DNA of 64,000 nucleotides from Niastella sp. (lineage in GTDB: Bacteria; Bacteroidota; Bacteroidia; Chitinophagales; Chitinophagaceae): contig JAGIBF010000017.1 of assembly GCA_017744515.1 (NCBI GenBank), positions 1 to 64,000 on the forward strand. The letters run 5' to 3'. The notes beneath the pieces are model-generated. The model was not told the origin of the DNA and did not search any database. It saw nothing but the letters and a program-made list of their open reading frames with translations. The number at the start of each line of letters is the position of its first letter. The first letter of the stretch is position 1. A program made the position numbers and the translations under genes. This document shows, one piece after another, positions 18,759-27,596 of this stretch.

Positions 18759-18884
18759 ATGCCAAAGCCCTTCACGATTGCACTGCTGATCTCATCCCTC
18801 CTTTGGGCAAACCTGAGCCTTCAGGCACAAACGCCCAATAACCAGTACACCCTGAGCCGTCTTGTTCCAATTGTCTCAATATAG
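18759..18884 (+). pseudogene. Orphan signal-peptide ORF, probable 5' remnant of a secreted enzyme gene
   Basis: 41 codons. Residues 1-24 form a clean secretory signal peptide (MPKPFTIALLISSLLW..., ending LQAQ). Only 17 more residues (TPNNQYTLSRLVPIVSI) follow before a TAG. A consensus promoter stands right in front, so the 5' end looks intact while the mature protein is gone. The simplest reading is that a deletion removed the body of the first gene of this locus. A genuine short secreted peptide cannot be excluded. Confidence 0.5.
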
Positions 18885-18960
18885 CACCACGATAGGAGCC
18901 CTTTGCTCAATTACTTATTTTTCAATCATTCAATTGCTTTTGAATCAAAATATCTCAAAA

Positions 18961-20706
18961 ATGATGAACGTCAGAATGAACCCTGTTCAATGGTACAGGA
19001 CATCCATGCTCCTCGGCCTGATGCTCCTGAAAGTGAGTATGCCTGCATGGGCACAGAAGAAACAACCCGTAAACGACGCCCCCGTATTCACAAAATTTTC
19101 CTGGCAGGGAAATGATCGCATCTATACAGAAAACCCGCTGAAGGAAGGAGAGTTTTATAGCCCCATACTGCAAGGCTGTTATCCCGATCCCAGTATCACA
19201 CGCAAAGGCAACGACTACTACCTGGTCAATTCTTCCTTTTCGATGGTGCCGGGAGTGCCCATATTTCATTCCAACGACCTGGTCAACTGGAAGCAGATAG
19301 GTCATGTCCTCGACAGACCTTCACAATTGAAAGTGGAAAAAGCAGGTATATCGGCAGGCATTTATGCACCCGACATTAAGTACAACCCTCACAACAATAC
19401 TTTCTACATGATCACCACGCAGATAGCCGGTGGCATAGGCAATATGGTGGTCAAAACACAAGACCCCATGAAAGGATGGAGCGATCCCATCAAATTGAAA
19501 TTCGATGGAATTGATCCTTCCCTGTTCTTCGACGACAATGGCAAAGCATACCTCGTGCACAATGATGCGCCGCCAAGGGGAAAAGCATTGTACAACGGAC
19601 ACCGCGTCATCAAAATGTGGGAATACGACCTGGAAAAAGATGCCGTGGTAGAAGGAACAGACAAGATCATCGTCGACGGCGGAGTCGACATTACCCAAAA
19701 ACCCATTTGGATAGAAGGACCGCACCTGTACAAGAAAAACGGGCGCTACTACCTGATGTGCGCCGAAGGCGGCACAGGCGGATGGCACAGCGAAGTGATC
19801 TTCGTAAGCAACGACCCCAAAGGGCCCTTCGTACCCGCCAACAGCAACCCGATATTGACACAACGCCATTTCCCAAAGGACAGAGCCAATAAAGTAGATT
19901 GGGCTGGCCATGCCGACCTCGTAGAAGGACCCGGAGGCAAATATTACGGCGTGTTCCTCGCCGTTCGTCCCAACGAAAAAAATCGCGTGAACACAGGACG
20001 CGAAACATTTATATTACCAGTCGATTGGAGCGGCGAGTTTCCCGTATTCGAGAATGGATTGGTGCCATTGAAGCCAACAGTAAAAATGCCGGCAGGCGTA
20101 AAAAATGAAACCGGGCAGAAAGGATTTTTGCCAAACGGCAACTTCACCTTTACGGATGACCTCACAGCGGCAAAGCTCGACTTCAGGTGGATAGGAGTGC
20201 GTGGCCCCCGCGAAAGTTTCATTACAACTACCAAAGCAGGCGTAAAGATCACTCCATTCCCCGTCAACATCAAAGCAACCGAACCCACATCGACACTCTT
20301 TTACCGGCAGCAACATGCCAGCTTTGAAGCATCGGTGTCCCTGACCTATGTACCAAAATCGGAAAAAGACCTTGCAGGCATCGTTTGCTACCAGAAAGAA
20401 ACATACAACTACGTCTTCGGTATTACAAAGAAGGCAAACGCCACCTACATAGTACTCGAAAGAACAGAAAATGGAAAGACCTCCATCATTGCCAGCGAAG
20501 AGATACAGTTGCGTGGACCCATACGGTTAAAAGTCGCAGCCCAGGGCGATAACTATTCATTCCATTATTCAACAGATGGTACAACCGAAAAGAACCTTGG
20601 CGGAACAGTTTCCGGAGATATACTGTCCACCGATGTAGCTGGCGGCTTCACAGGCGCACTGATAGGATTGTATGCCACAACTGCCAATGATATTGTTATA
20701 CCATGA
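18961..20706 (+). CDS. Glycoside hydrolase family 43 (beta-xylosidase / alpha-L-arabinofuranosidase type)
   Basis: Secreted five-bladed beta-propeller glycosidase, 581 residues from the ATG at 18961; upstream in-frame codons start only with TTG and would precede the signal peptide. The signal peptide ends SMPAWAQ. GH43 catalytic features are visible: the base Asp in GCYPDPSI, the pKa-modulating Asp in GIDPSLFFDDNG, and the acid Glu in WIEGPHLYKKNGRYYL. A C-terminal beta-sandwich (about 400-580, DFRWIGVRGPRESF onward) matches the xylosidase-type accessory domain. The protein ends rather abruptly at NDIVIP, 28 bases before an esterase fragment, so a few C-terminal residues may be lost. Expected substrates are xylo- or arabinoxylo-oligosaccharides. 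Confidence 0.88.
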   Translation: MMNVRMNPVQWYRTSMLLGLMLLKVSMPAWAQKKQPVNDAPVFTKFSWQGNDRIYTENPLKEGEFYSPILQGCYPDPSITRKGNDYYLVNSSFSMVPGVPIFHSNDLVNWKQIGHVLDRPSQLKVEKAGISAGIYAPDIKYNPHNNTFYMITTQIAGGIGNMVVKTQDPMKGWSDPIKLKFDGIDPSLFFDDNGKAYLVHNDAPPRGKALYNGHRVIKMWEYDLEKDAVVEGTDKIIVDGGVDITQKPIWIEGPHLYKKNGRYYLMCAEGGTGGWHSEVIFVSNDPKGPFVPANSNPILTQRHFPKDRANKVDWAGHADLVEGPGGKYYGVFLAVRPNEKNRVNTGRETFILPVDWSGEFPVFENGLVPLKPTVKMPAGVKNETGQKGFLPNGNFTFTDDLTAAKLDFRWIGVRGPRESFITTTKAGVKITPFPVNIKATEPTSTLFYRQQHASFEASVSLTYVPKSEKDLAGIVCYQKETYNYVFGITKKANATYIVLERTENGKTSIIASEEIQLRGPIRLKVAAQGDNYSFHYSTDGTTEKNLGGTVSGDILSTDVAGGFTGALIGLYATTANDIVIP

Positions 20707-20734
20707 TGAAATTACAACCCACACCAATTAATGG

Positions 20735-21199
20735 ATGCAGAACATAGGTAAGCAATACGACGGAAACCCTTACCAGCGGTTAGTCGATATGGCGAAGATA
20801 GCACAGCAGTATGGTGTTATTAAAGGGATATTGATACACCAGGGCGAATCTAACTCGACAGATCAGAAATGGCCTGATAAAGTAAAAGCCATTTACGATA
20901 ACCTGATGAAAGACTTACACCTCAAACCTAAAAAAATTCCATTGCTCGCAGGTGAGTTGAAGAGTAAGGAAGAACATGGCGTATGTTATGCTTTCAACAC
21001 AGATATATTACCCCATCTTCTAAAAAAGATCCGGAATGCGCATATCATTTCCTCTAAAGGAGTAAAAGGAACGCCCGACCAGTTTCATTTTAATGTGACA
21101 GGCATGCGTGAACTGGGCAGGCGTTATGCGGTGAAGATGCTTGAACTGGAGGGGTTTGCCTACGATGAAAAGAAAGGCCCCGTTCCTGCAAAAGAATAA
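20735..21199 (+). pseudogene. CE6-like (SASA) acetylesterase, N-terminally truncated remnant
   Basis: 154 codons matching only the C-terminal part of SGNH carbohydrate esterases of the CE6/SASA type: GVIKGILIHQGESN, KKIPLLAGEL, then the catalytic-type DQFHFN His block. The N-terminal block with the nucleophile Ser (GQSN) is absent. The codon before the first Met (TGG) fits the family, but the one before that is TAA, so the original frame is cut at 20729. Intact members are roughly twice this length. A deletion between the GH43 gene and the esterase gene is the simplest explanation. Deacetylation of xylan would have fitted the GH43 neighbour; this fragment is probably inactive. Confidence 0.7.
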
Positions 21200-21248
21200 A
21201 TGGTTGCTGGTAGCCTCGATTTATCGGGTTCCCGGCCATACCGAAAAC

Positions 21249-21287
21249 AAAAGTGACCCTCTACTTAGTTTGGAGAGGGCCACTTTT
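21249..21287. terminator. Bidirectional terminator between convergent genes
   Basis: 14-bp arms AAAAGTGACCCTCT (21249-21262) and AGAGGGCCACTTTT (21274-21287) with one G-T pair. The outer A and T runs give a U tract on both strands. It lies between the esterase remnant (+) and the GH98 gene (-). Confidence 0.85.
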
Positions 21288-21302
21288 CTTTATCAACCTT
21301 GC

Positions 21303-24300
21303 TTACTGTTTGATCAATGTTTGTGAGGCTTGTTCTGCAATACTATTAAAAACCCTGATGAGGTATAGACCTGCCGGTAATGACGATATATTGAATTCTT
21401 CCAGGCTTCCTTTTATCCTTCTGCTGATAACCGCTTTTCCCGTTACATCGCAGAGTATGATTTGATCTCCTGCCTTCCAATGGCTGCTTAACCTGACGGT
21501 TACATGCTGCCGTGCCGGGTTGGGAAAGACCTCTATAGTATTCTCCTTCAAGGCCAATTGGCGGTCTGTGTCCACACCTGTTGCTGTGGATGTTATCGGC
21601 GAACTTAGGAGGCCTGATTGACAGGCTGAAGGACTGCCATTAGCAACCAACAGATAATCGATGTTGCCAAGCCCGCTGCTACCGGTGGCTTCCAGTCGCA
21701 CATCAGCGATACCAGCCGGCGTATTGGCAGTTACCGTAACAGTCGACCAGGTGCTCCACGAACCCGTTGCAGGCAGTGAAACACTGGCGATGGCAATAGA
21801 GCCGTTGATGATAAGCCGGCCCGGCCGGCTTTCTGTGCTGGCATACCGGACAGTGAAAGATTTCGTTCCTGCAGAAGCGAAGTTCACCCGCCAGTTTACA
21901 CCCGCACCCACTGCGTTATTGGTGTTGGCAAAACCACTACCCACAAAGCCCAGATAATTGTTGTCGATAGTACCATCTACACTGCAAAAGCCAGTCTCGT
22001 TTTCCTGTATAGCATAATCCGTCAATGCTGTTGCACAATTGGCCGCAGTGCCGCCCACCACCTGTAGGTAATCTACATTAGGTAAACCGCTCGCGCCTGT
22101 GGCCACCAGCCGCACATCACTGATGCCCGACACCGTATTCGCATAAACGGTGATATTGTTCCAGGTTGTCCAGGAGCCCGTAGCAGGGAGGCTGATATTG
22201 GCAGCAGCGATTGAACCATTCACCAGTAAGTTGGCCGTTCTCGTATCGGTCGATGCATACCGGAAAGTGAAAGCTTTGGTGCCGGTAGAGGCAAAATTTA
22301 TCTTCCAGTCGATACCGGTGCCGGCGGCATTATTGGTATTGGCGAAGCCAGTGCCGGTATAGCCTGCATTGTTGCTGTCCACAGTGCCATTCACACCGCA
22401 GAATCCGGTAGTGCTTTCCTGGATTATATTTCCGCCACTGCTCACAGGCAGCACGACTATATTATCAAAATAAACAGAATTAGAAGCCGCAGCAGTTGCC
22501 CGGAACTCGATAACGTTATAACCTGCATTCAATGTGATGCTCTGCGTATTGACGGCCCACGCTTCGTAACTACTGGTCTGCGCGAAGAGCGGAGTAGCCA
22601 CATTGACGCCGTTTACATACAGCGCGATGGTATTTACATTCCCCCCGGTAACGGAATACCTGGTGCCTAACTGGTAAGTGCCGCTATGCTGTACATAGAG
22701 CGTATCGCGGATGCTCGCCCCGGCATTGGTGCCAAAACGCAGGTATCCCTGCGCAGTGTAATTCCTCACATCACCACTCACCCCATTAGCCACATTCCCA
22801 TTGATACTTTTAAAATCGAAATGTTCAGCTTCCCGTTGCAGGGGGCCTTGGTAGATGGCAGGAGGCGTGGGAACGTTTAGCACAGCAGGCGTATAATTCG
22901 TAAGCCTGCCGGTAGCCATGCCGGAGCAATTGATGATGATGTCCAGCGCGCCATTATGTTGTACTGTTAAAGTAAATACGCCGCCCGACCAGCTGGCCGA
23001 TAAAACGCTGGCCTGGTGACTGCCCCGCTCTGTATAAGACCAGGTGGGTTGTGCACTGGCGCCGTTTATCCTGATCACATCCGTTTTTAAACCAGTGTTG
23101 AGTTTATTATCATAATTGTTCAGGTAAATATTTAGCCGGTTGGAATACTCCTTCACAATACCTGCGGAATACTGTGAATAAGTAAGCTCCATGGAGCTGC
23201 AGGTATTATACTTGAAAGGGATCGTAGCACTGGCCGTCTGATTTATTTTGAATGGGTTATAAGTCACCCAGCCATTTTCATGACGCCCCGCATACAAAGT
23301 ACCGGTATACTCCGAAGCGAATAAATTATTGAACTCAGTTGTCTTGGAGCTGATGCTCGGCCACCGCGTGGCATACGCTGATTTATTAACCTTCACCTCG
23401 AAGGAATTAGCGTCCGTATCATCCAGTTGATACACGAGCGGAACAGTAGGATACCGGCCCGTTTTCTTAAAAAAGGTCTTGTTCAGCTCGTAATTCCCGT
23501 CACCATCCATCCGGTAGAGCCCTTCAAACAAGGTCTGAGGCGTACTATATTGGTCCTGGTTACTGCCACTGTTCACATCATTGATGACCACCACCTTTGT
23601 GCGGTCGATCACTTCACGACGGGTAGGGATGCGCACAGTACCATCCAATACCTTCCGGAAAAGATCGATACTGATATTATGAAACTGAGGATAAAACTCC
23701 CAGCGTCGGGTGGTGAACCCGTCAGGAGTAGTAGTGCTGCTGATCTCTCTGGAGGCGTTGACGGGAATTGTTTCCGGACCATCGATCACCGTTTGACCGG
23801 TCAGCATTATATGTTCCAGGTGAGGAGCAAGACCTGTCGCCAGGGTGAAGTTCGCATTCACACCGGTGGCATCCGTCCATCCTGTTTCATCATAGCGGAT
23901 ACCGTATTGACCGGCATAGCCGGAGACATAAGCGCCAAGGCAGGTACTTTCCATATCATACTGATACGATTGCTGCGTATGCTTCTCACACAAAATATAA
24001 TTCTGGGTATAATTCCGGCAGGCGGCAGCAAAGGCCGGGTTTCTTTTCAGCATACCGATCGGGTTGATATTGGCATCCCATTGATTGGCGCACCAGCTTA
24101 CCACCAGGTATCCTCCATAGCGGTTACTCAGCTCCAGCAGGTTGGCAAAAAGAGAGATACGGCTGGCCCAGGGCGGAGAAATAGCATCATAACTGTTGGA
24201 AGTGGGAGGCTGTAAGCTACCGTCATATCCCCAAAACTGTTCGGCATAATTGAAGCCGATGAAGTTGGGATAGTCCCGGTAAAACTCCTCGTAAACCGCC

Positions 24301-24689
24301 AGGTCGGTTTCCGAAAAATGCTGGAAACCGCCACTCGATTGCTGGATCATGGCCCATACACGATTTTCCGCGCACACCCTCAACCATGATTTGGCAATCT
24401 CGTAACCATATTCAGCCTGGAGCCATTTGCTGGTCAGGCGGTCATGATTGATGGAAACGGAAATATTGAACACTACATAAGGACGGATGTCTGCCGGAAC
24501 CATATCGATGATCTTCTGAGGATCGGCCTGGTTCCAGGAATCGATGTGAATGAACCACGTAGGCTGCCGGGGAGAAATAGGACGCCGCAGCGGTGTTTGA
24601 GCAGGAGAGAGGAGGGGTAATAACAACAAAGATAGGATGGGCAGCCAGACGGGCATAGTCCGGCACACCCTGTAAAAGGGAAATTTCAT
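21303..24689 (-). CDS. GH98-family endo-glycosidase with tandem CBMs and T9SS sorting domain
   Basis: Large secreted enzyme, 1128 residues from the ATG at 24689 (a TTG six bases upstream is unlikely). A signal peptide ends near residue 31 (LLSPAQ). The catalytic part begins with PTWFIHIDSWNQADP and DIRPYVVFNIS, typical of GH98, followed by the GH98 beta-sandwich (to about residue 610). Then come a CBM6/35-like module (LQREAEHF...) and two near-duplicate modules of about 125 residues (each opening QE.ETGFC). The last 80 residues are a type IX secretion sorting domain (EVFPNPARQHVTVRL... LPAGLYLIRV). GH98 members cleave blood-group-type galactans or complex glucuronoarabinoxylan. The downstream position of GH29 on the same strand fits a fucosylated or L-galactosylated substrate. 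Confidence 0.85.
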   Translation of the reverse strand: MKFPFYRVCRTMPVWLPILSLLLLPLLSPAQTPLRRPISPRQPTWFIHIDSWNQADPQKIIDMVPADIRPYVVFNISVSINHDRLTSKWLQAEYGYEIAKSWLRVCAENRVWAMIQQSSGGFQHFSETDLAVYEEFYRDYPNFIGFNYAEQFWGYDGSLQPPTSNSYDAISPPWASRISLFANLLELSNRYGGYLVVSWCANQWDANINPIGMLKRNPAFAAACRNYTQNYILCEKHTQQSYQYDMESTCLGAYVSGYAGQYGIRYDETGWTDATGVNANFTLATGLAPHLEHIMLTGQTVIDGPETIPVNASREISSTTTPDGFTTRRWEFYPQFHNISIDLFRKVLDGTVRIPTRREVIDRTKVVVINDVNSGSNQDQYSTPQTLFEGLYRMDGDGNYELNKTFFKKTGRYPTVPLVYQLDDTDANSFEVKVNKSAYATRWPSISSKTTEFNNLFASEYTGTLYAGRHENGWVTYNPFKINQTASATIPFKYNTCSSMELTYSQYSAGIVKEYSNRLNIYLNNYDNKLNTGLKTDVIRINGASAQPTWSYTERGSHQASVLSASWSGGVFTLTVQHNGALDIIINCSGMATGRLTNYTPAVLNVPTPPAIYQGPLQREAEHFDFKSINGNVANGVSGDVRNYTAQGYLRFGTNAGASIRDTLYVQHSGTYQLGTRYSVTGGNVNTIALYVNGVNVATPLFAQTSSYEAWAVNTQSITLNAGYNVIEFRATAAASNSVYFDNIVVLPVSSGGNIIQESTTGFCGVNGTVDSNNAGYTGTGFANTNNAAGTGIDWKINFASTGTKAFTFRYASTDTRTANLLVNGSIAAANISLPATGSWTTWNNITVYANTVSGISDVRLVATGASGLPNVDYLQVVGGTAANCATALTDYAIQENETGFCSVDGTIDNNYLGFVGSGFANTNNAVGAGVNWRVNFASAGTKSFTVRYASTESRPGRLIINGSIAIASVSLPATGSWSTWSTVTVTANTPAGIADVRLEATGSSGLGNIDYLLVANGSPSACQSGLLSSPITSTATGVDTDRQLALKENTIEVFPNPARQHVTVRLSSHWKAGDQIILCDVTGKAVISRRIKGSLEEFNISSLPAGLYLIRVFNSIAEQASQTLIKQ
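21638..22430 (-). repeat. Tandem duplication of a CBM-encoding segment within the GH98 gene
   Basis: Two adjacent coding segments (roughly 22430 to 22047 and 22013 to 21638, reading on the minus strand) encode modules with the same order of motifs: GFC-V-GT-D, GFANTNNA, SLPATGSW-TW and NVDYL/NIDYL. They are clearly products of an internal duplication that have since diverged. The boundaries are approximate. Confidence 0.8.
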
Positions 24690-24726
24690 AGTCAAGCTTT
24701 AATGTTAGAAAAAAGAATTTTACAAT

Positions 24727-24839
24727 TAAAGCTAACTATCTGCATGTCGGTCAAATAGCACATTTGAAAAGGCTTGTAGCACAGATGTCTACCAGTTCTG
24801 GACAAACGAGGCGAGGAGAAAAGTAGAGTTCTGTGCTAC
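24727..24839 (-). promoter_or_regulatory. Promoter region of the GH98 gene with inverted 17-bp boxes
   Basis: GTAGCACAGATGTCTAC (24776-24792) and the inverted copy GTAGAGTTCTGTGCTAC (24823-24839) match at 14 of 17 positions when one is reverse-complemented, with 47 bases between centres. On the minus strand the first reads GTAGACATCTGTGCTAC, close to the TTTGACATTTGTGCTAA box found at 13545 and 18679. A -7-like element TAGCTTTA lies at 24727-24734 on the minus strand. These are probably regulator binding sites; a 30-base loop is too long for a terminator. Confidence 0.5.
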
Positions 24840-24876
24840 TTTTTATCGACTTGTAAAGTAACAGCATCACCAACAA

Positions 24877-26505
24877 CTAAATAGCGCCCGCTATGCGGAA
24901 TACAGCAGCTATTTCCGTTGGCTTACGCTCAGGCGCCTTTATCAGCAGGCCCTGGTCGCTATTCGCGAATTCCAGGGTACCTGCATGCCCCAGCAGGTCC
25001 ACCCTGGTCACAGATTTGCCCTTGAGCGTTTTGATCAGCACTTCCGCGTCCGGCACACCCATGGTCGTAGCATACAGCGTGTTATTCTTCCGGGTAAAAC
25101 GAATGTCTTCATTCGTAAAAGGCTTGCCCTTCCCTTCATTGAATCCTTGAGCAGTCAGTGCCGGCGTGTCCACCATAGCAGGACCTTCTCCATACACGCT
25201 GTACGGCCGGGTATCATAAATAGCTTCACTGTTCACCTTCATCCAGGCGGCAATGCCGCGTACAATTTCCCGCTCATCAGCGTCGATTGTGCCATTGCCC
25301 TTTACCGGAATACTCAATAAAAGATTCCCGTTTTTACTCACCACATCCACCAGCGTATGAACCACAGTTTTAGCACTTTTATAACGGTGGCGGTCAAGTA
25401 CACGCTGGTCATAGTGCCAGTTGCCGATACAGGTATCCGTTTGCCAATAGTAGGGGAGGATCTCATTACTTTGCCCCCTTTCGATATCCCACACCATACA
25501 TTTTCGCTGCTGCTCGTCCAGTATTTTACCATTCAGCACAGCCTCCAGCGAACCATGCCTTTTAATACTGCTGTTGTAGAAATGCGCCGCGATCTGTAAG
25601 CCCACATCGCTCACCGGCCACAACGGCAAAGCCGTATCATCAAAATAAAGCAGGTCAGGATGATACTTGTCGATCAGTTCAATAGTCCGCTTATAAAACA
25701 ACGCACAATACTTTTTAGAAGGCGGAGTCACTCCATTACCCCAATTCCATTGCCGGTGGATCATGCCATTGTCCGCACTGTTCTGGCTCAATGGATGATT
25801 TTGCGCATACAGGTCCTGCGGATCATACCCGTTCCACCAGGTCCCCTTCCCATCCGCTTTACTGAGCTTACCGTCATAGGGAATACCGGCCATCGGACCT
25901 TTGAGGTCCTGACGCTGCGCCACCTCCAGCCAGCTCCAGGCATGCGCCGCATGTACACTCACGCCAAAGTGTAAGCCATTTGCTTTCGCCGCTTTTGCCC
26001 AACCCGCCATCAGGTCCTTTTTTGGCCCAAACCTTACCGAGTTCCAGCGCTGATGAGAACTGTCATACAGATCAAAATTGTCGTGGTGGTTCGCAAGCGC
26101 CACAAAATACCTGGCGCCCGCTTCCTTATACAACCCCACCAGTTCGTCAGGGTTCCATTGATCGGCCTTCCACTCGTTGATCACATCTTTGAAACCGAAT
26201 TTGGAAGGATGACCATACTTCTTTACATGATAATTGTATTGATCGCTGCCCTCCTGGTACATCCCACGCGCATACCAGTCGCCATACTCCGGCTCACATT
26301 GAGGGCCCCAGTGCGCCCATATACCAAACTTGGCATTCTTATACCAGGCAGGCGTTTGATATTGCTCCAGTGAGGCCCAGTCCGGGCGGAAAGGCCCCCT
26401 GGCTATAACAGGCCCGTCAAAAGCAAAACTGCGCAGGGGGGAGTTTGCCAGGTAAGCGGCTGGCCCAAGGCTAAGCATGTTCTTCAAAAGCGTTCTTCTA
26501 TCCAT
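24877..26505 (-). CDS. GH29 alpha-L-fucosidase with twin-arginine-like leader
   Basis: 542-residue GH29 enzyme that removes alpha-L-fucose (or the similar alpha-L-galactose) from glycans. The N-terminus MDRRTLLKNML resembles a Tat signal (RRxLLK plus hydrophobic stretch), so it may be folded before export. GH29 hallmarks: WYKNAKFGIWAHWGP, YFVALANHHDNFDLYDS, and the probable nucleophile Asp289 in HPDLLYFDDT. The C-terminus (GHAGTLEFANSDQGLLIKAPE) is the short beta domain. It lies 187 bases upstream of the GH98 gene on the same strand; the intervening boxes suggest GH98 also has its own promoter. A divergent AraC regulator gene sits at its 5' side. Confidence 0.92.
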   Translation of the reverse strand: MDRRTLLKNMLSLGPAAYLANSPLRSFAFDGPVIARGPFRPDWASLEQYQTPAWYKNAKFGIWAHWGPQCEPEYGDWYARGMYQEGSDQYNYHVKKYGHPSKFGFKDVINEWKADQWNPDELVGLYKEAGARYFVALANHHDNFDLYDSSHQRWNSVRFGPKKDLMAGWAKAAKANGLHFGVSVHAAHAWSWLEVAQRQDLKGPMAGIPYDGKLSKADGKGTWWNGYDPQDLYAQNHPLSQNSADNGMIHRQWNWGNGVTPPSKKYCALFYKRTIELIDKYHPDLLYFDDTALPLWPVSDVGLQIAAHFYNSSIKRHGSLEAVLNGKILDEQQRKCMVWDIERGQSNEILPYYWQTDTCIGNWHYDQRVLDRHRYKSAKTVVHTLVDVVSKNGNLLLSIPVKGNGTIDADEREIVRGIAAWMKVNSEAIYDTRPYSVYGEGPAMVDTPALTAQGFNEGKGKPFTNEDIRFTRKNNTLYATTMGVPDAEVLIKTLKGKSVTRVDLLGHAGTLEFANSDQGLLIKAPERKPTEIAAVFRIAGAI

Positions 26506-26629
26506 GATTAATTCAGTGTGGAGTGGTTAAAATGTAAGCAGGAATGGCTGCAGAAAAGCTGGAAGGCATACATGCGTACAATCGTTTAGGCCAAAGCTAA
26601 AATAGATGCTTTTCCAATAATTGCATAGA

Positions 26630-26660
26630 TTCGACTTTGTATTATACAAATCCGACTTTT
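26630..26660. promoter_or_regulatory. Direct repeat in the GH29 / AraC divergent promoter
   Basis: TTCGACTTTG (26630-26639) and TCCGACTTTT (26651-26660) are 21 bases apart, two helical turns, the usual spacing of AraC-family half-sites. They lie just before the ATG of the AraC gene at 26668 and upstream of the GH29 gene. This fits control of one or both genes by the AraC protein. Confidence 0.5.
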
Positions 26661-26667
26661 GCTGACC

Positions 26668-27546
26668 ATGACAAGGAGAATCATCAGGCATACCTTCACC
26701 CTGCTCAACGTTGATTACGTCAGCCTGGGAGAGAATTGGAACTATCAAAACATACTCAGCCCTTACTATCGGATGTATTACATTGATCAGGGATTGGGCT
26801 ATGCATCAGATCAGTACCATAGCTGGAAGCTCGAGCCCGGGTACATGTACCTGATTCCCTGTTTCACACTTTGCACCCTCCGTTGCCCGGAACACATGGG
26901 ACAGTATTTTATCCATTTCTTTGAAGATGCGCTCGATGGCATTTCGTTGTTTCACAACAGGCGTGCCATAGTCCGGGTCAAGGCAAGCCCGCTCGATGTG
27001 GCCGGCTTTAAAAGATTGCTGGATATTAATCCATTTAGAAAAATAAACCGGTCCGATAACCCCAAAGTGTATGAAAAAAACATCTACTACCAGGAATATG
27101 AAGAATTGAATAATAAACAGGGATATGAAATATTCATGGAGACCAGTGGAATACTGATACAGCTGGTCGCTAAGTTTTTAGGTCCCAAACAGTCACAACC
27201 GGTGGATGTAACCGGAGTTCCGGCCAAGGTGGTCGATTTACTGGGATATATTCAGCTCAACCTTAGCCAGCCCCTTACGGTGAACAGGCTGGCTGCAATA
27301 GTAAATCTGCATCCCGATTATTTATCCAGGCTGTTCCTCAGGCTCACAGGAGAAAGGCCATTGGCATACATACATTCGAGGAGAATTGAGAGAGCCCAGT
27401 ACCTGATGGTGACAACCGACCAGTCACTTGGGCAAATTTGCCAGGCAACAGGCTTCGATACGCTGCCACATTTTATCAAAGTATTTAAAAAAGTAACCAG
27501 CCTCACACCCGGCCAATACCGCGAACAACACCATTCAATGTTGTAA
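26668..27546 (+). CDS. AraC-family transcriptional regulator
   Basis: 292 residues from the ATG at 26668; the frame extends three codons to a TTG that overlaps the direct-repeat operator. The N-terminal half (about 1-170) is a cupin-like ligand-binding domain (YYIDQGLGYASDQYHSWKL, then GYMYLIPCF). The C-terminal 100 residues are a two-helix-turn-helix AraC domain (VNRLAAIVNLHPDYLSRLF and GQICQATGFDTLPHFIKVFKK). It is transcribed away from the GH29/GH98 genes and probably regulates them; the ligand is presumably a product of that pathway, which is inference. Confidence 0.9.
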   Translation: MTRRIIRHTFTLLNVDYVSLGENWNYQNILSPYYRMYYIDQGLGYASDQYHSWKLEPGYMYLIPCFTLCTLRCPEHMGQYFIHFFEDALDGISLFHNRRAIVRVKASPLDVAGFKRLLDINPFRKINRSDNPKVYEKNIYYQEYEELNNKQGYEIFMETSGILIQLVAKFLGPKQSQPVDVTGVPAKVVDLLGYIQLNLSQPLTVNRLAAIVNLHPDYLSRLFLRLTGERPLAYIHSRRIERAQYLMVTTDQSLGQICQATGFDTLPHFIKVFKKVTSLTPGQYREQHHSML

Positions 27547-27596
27547 AGCCTTCCTTCCTGCCATAGGTATACAGCTCAGTCATTTGCATTCCGTGT

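Noticed and set aside
23427..24215. 262-codon plus-strand open frame inside the GH98 gene
   Set aside because: It is antisense to the GH98 catalytic domain, with no start context and no recognisable motif.
24776..24839. Inverted repeat before GH98 as a terminator of the GH29 gene
   Set aside because: The spacer between arms is 30 bases and no U tract follows; the arms resemble the promoter box at 13545 and 18679 instead.
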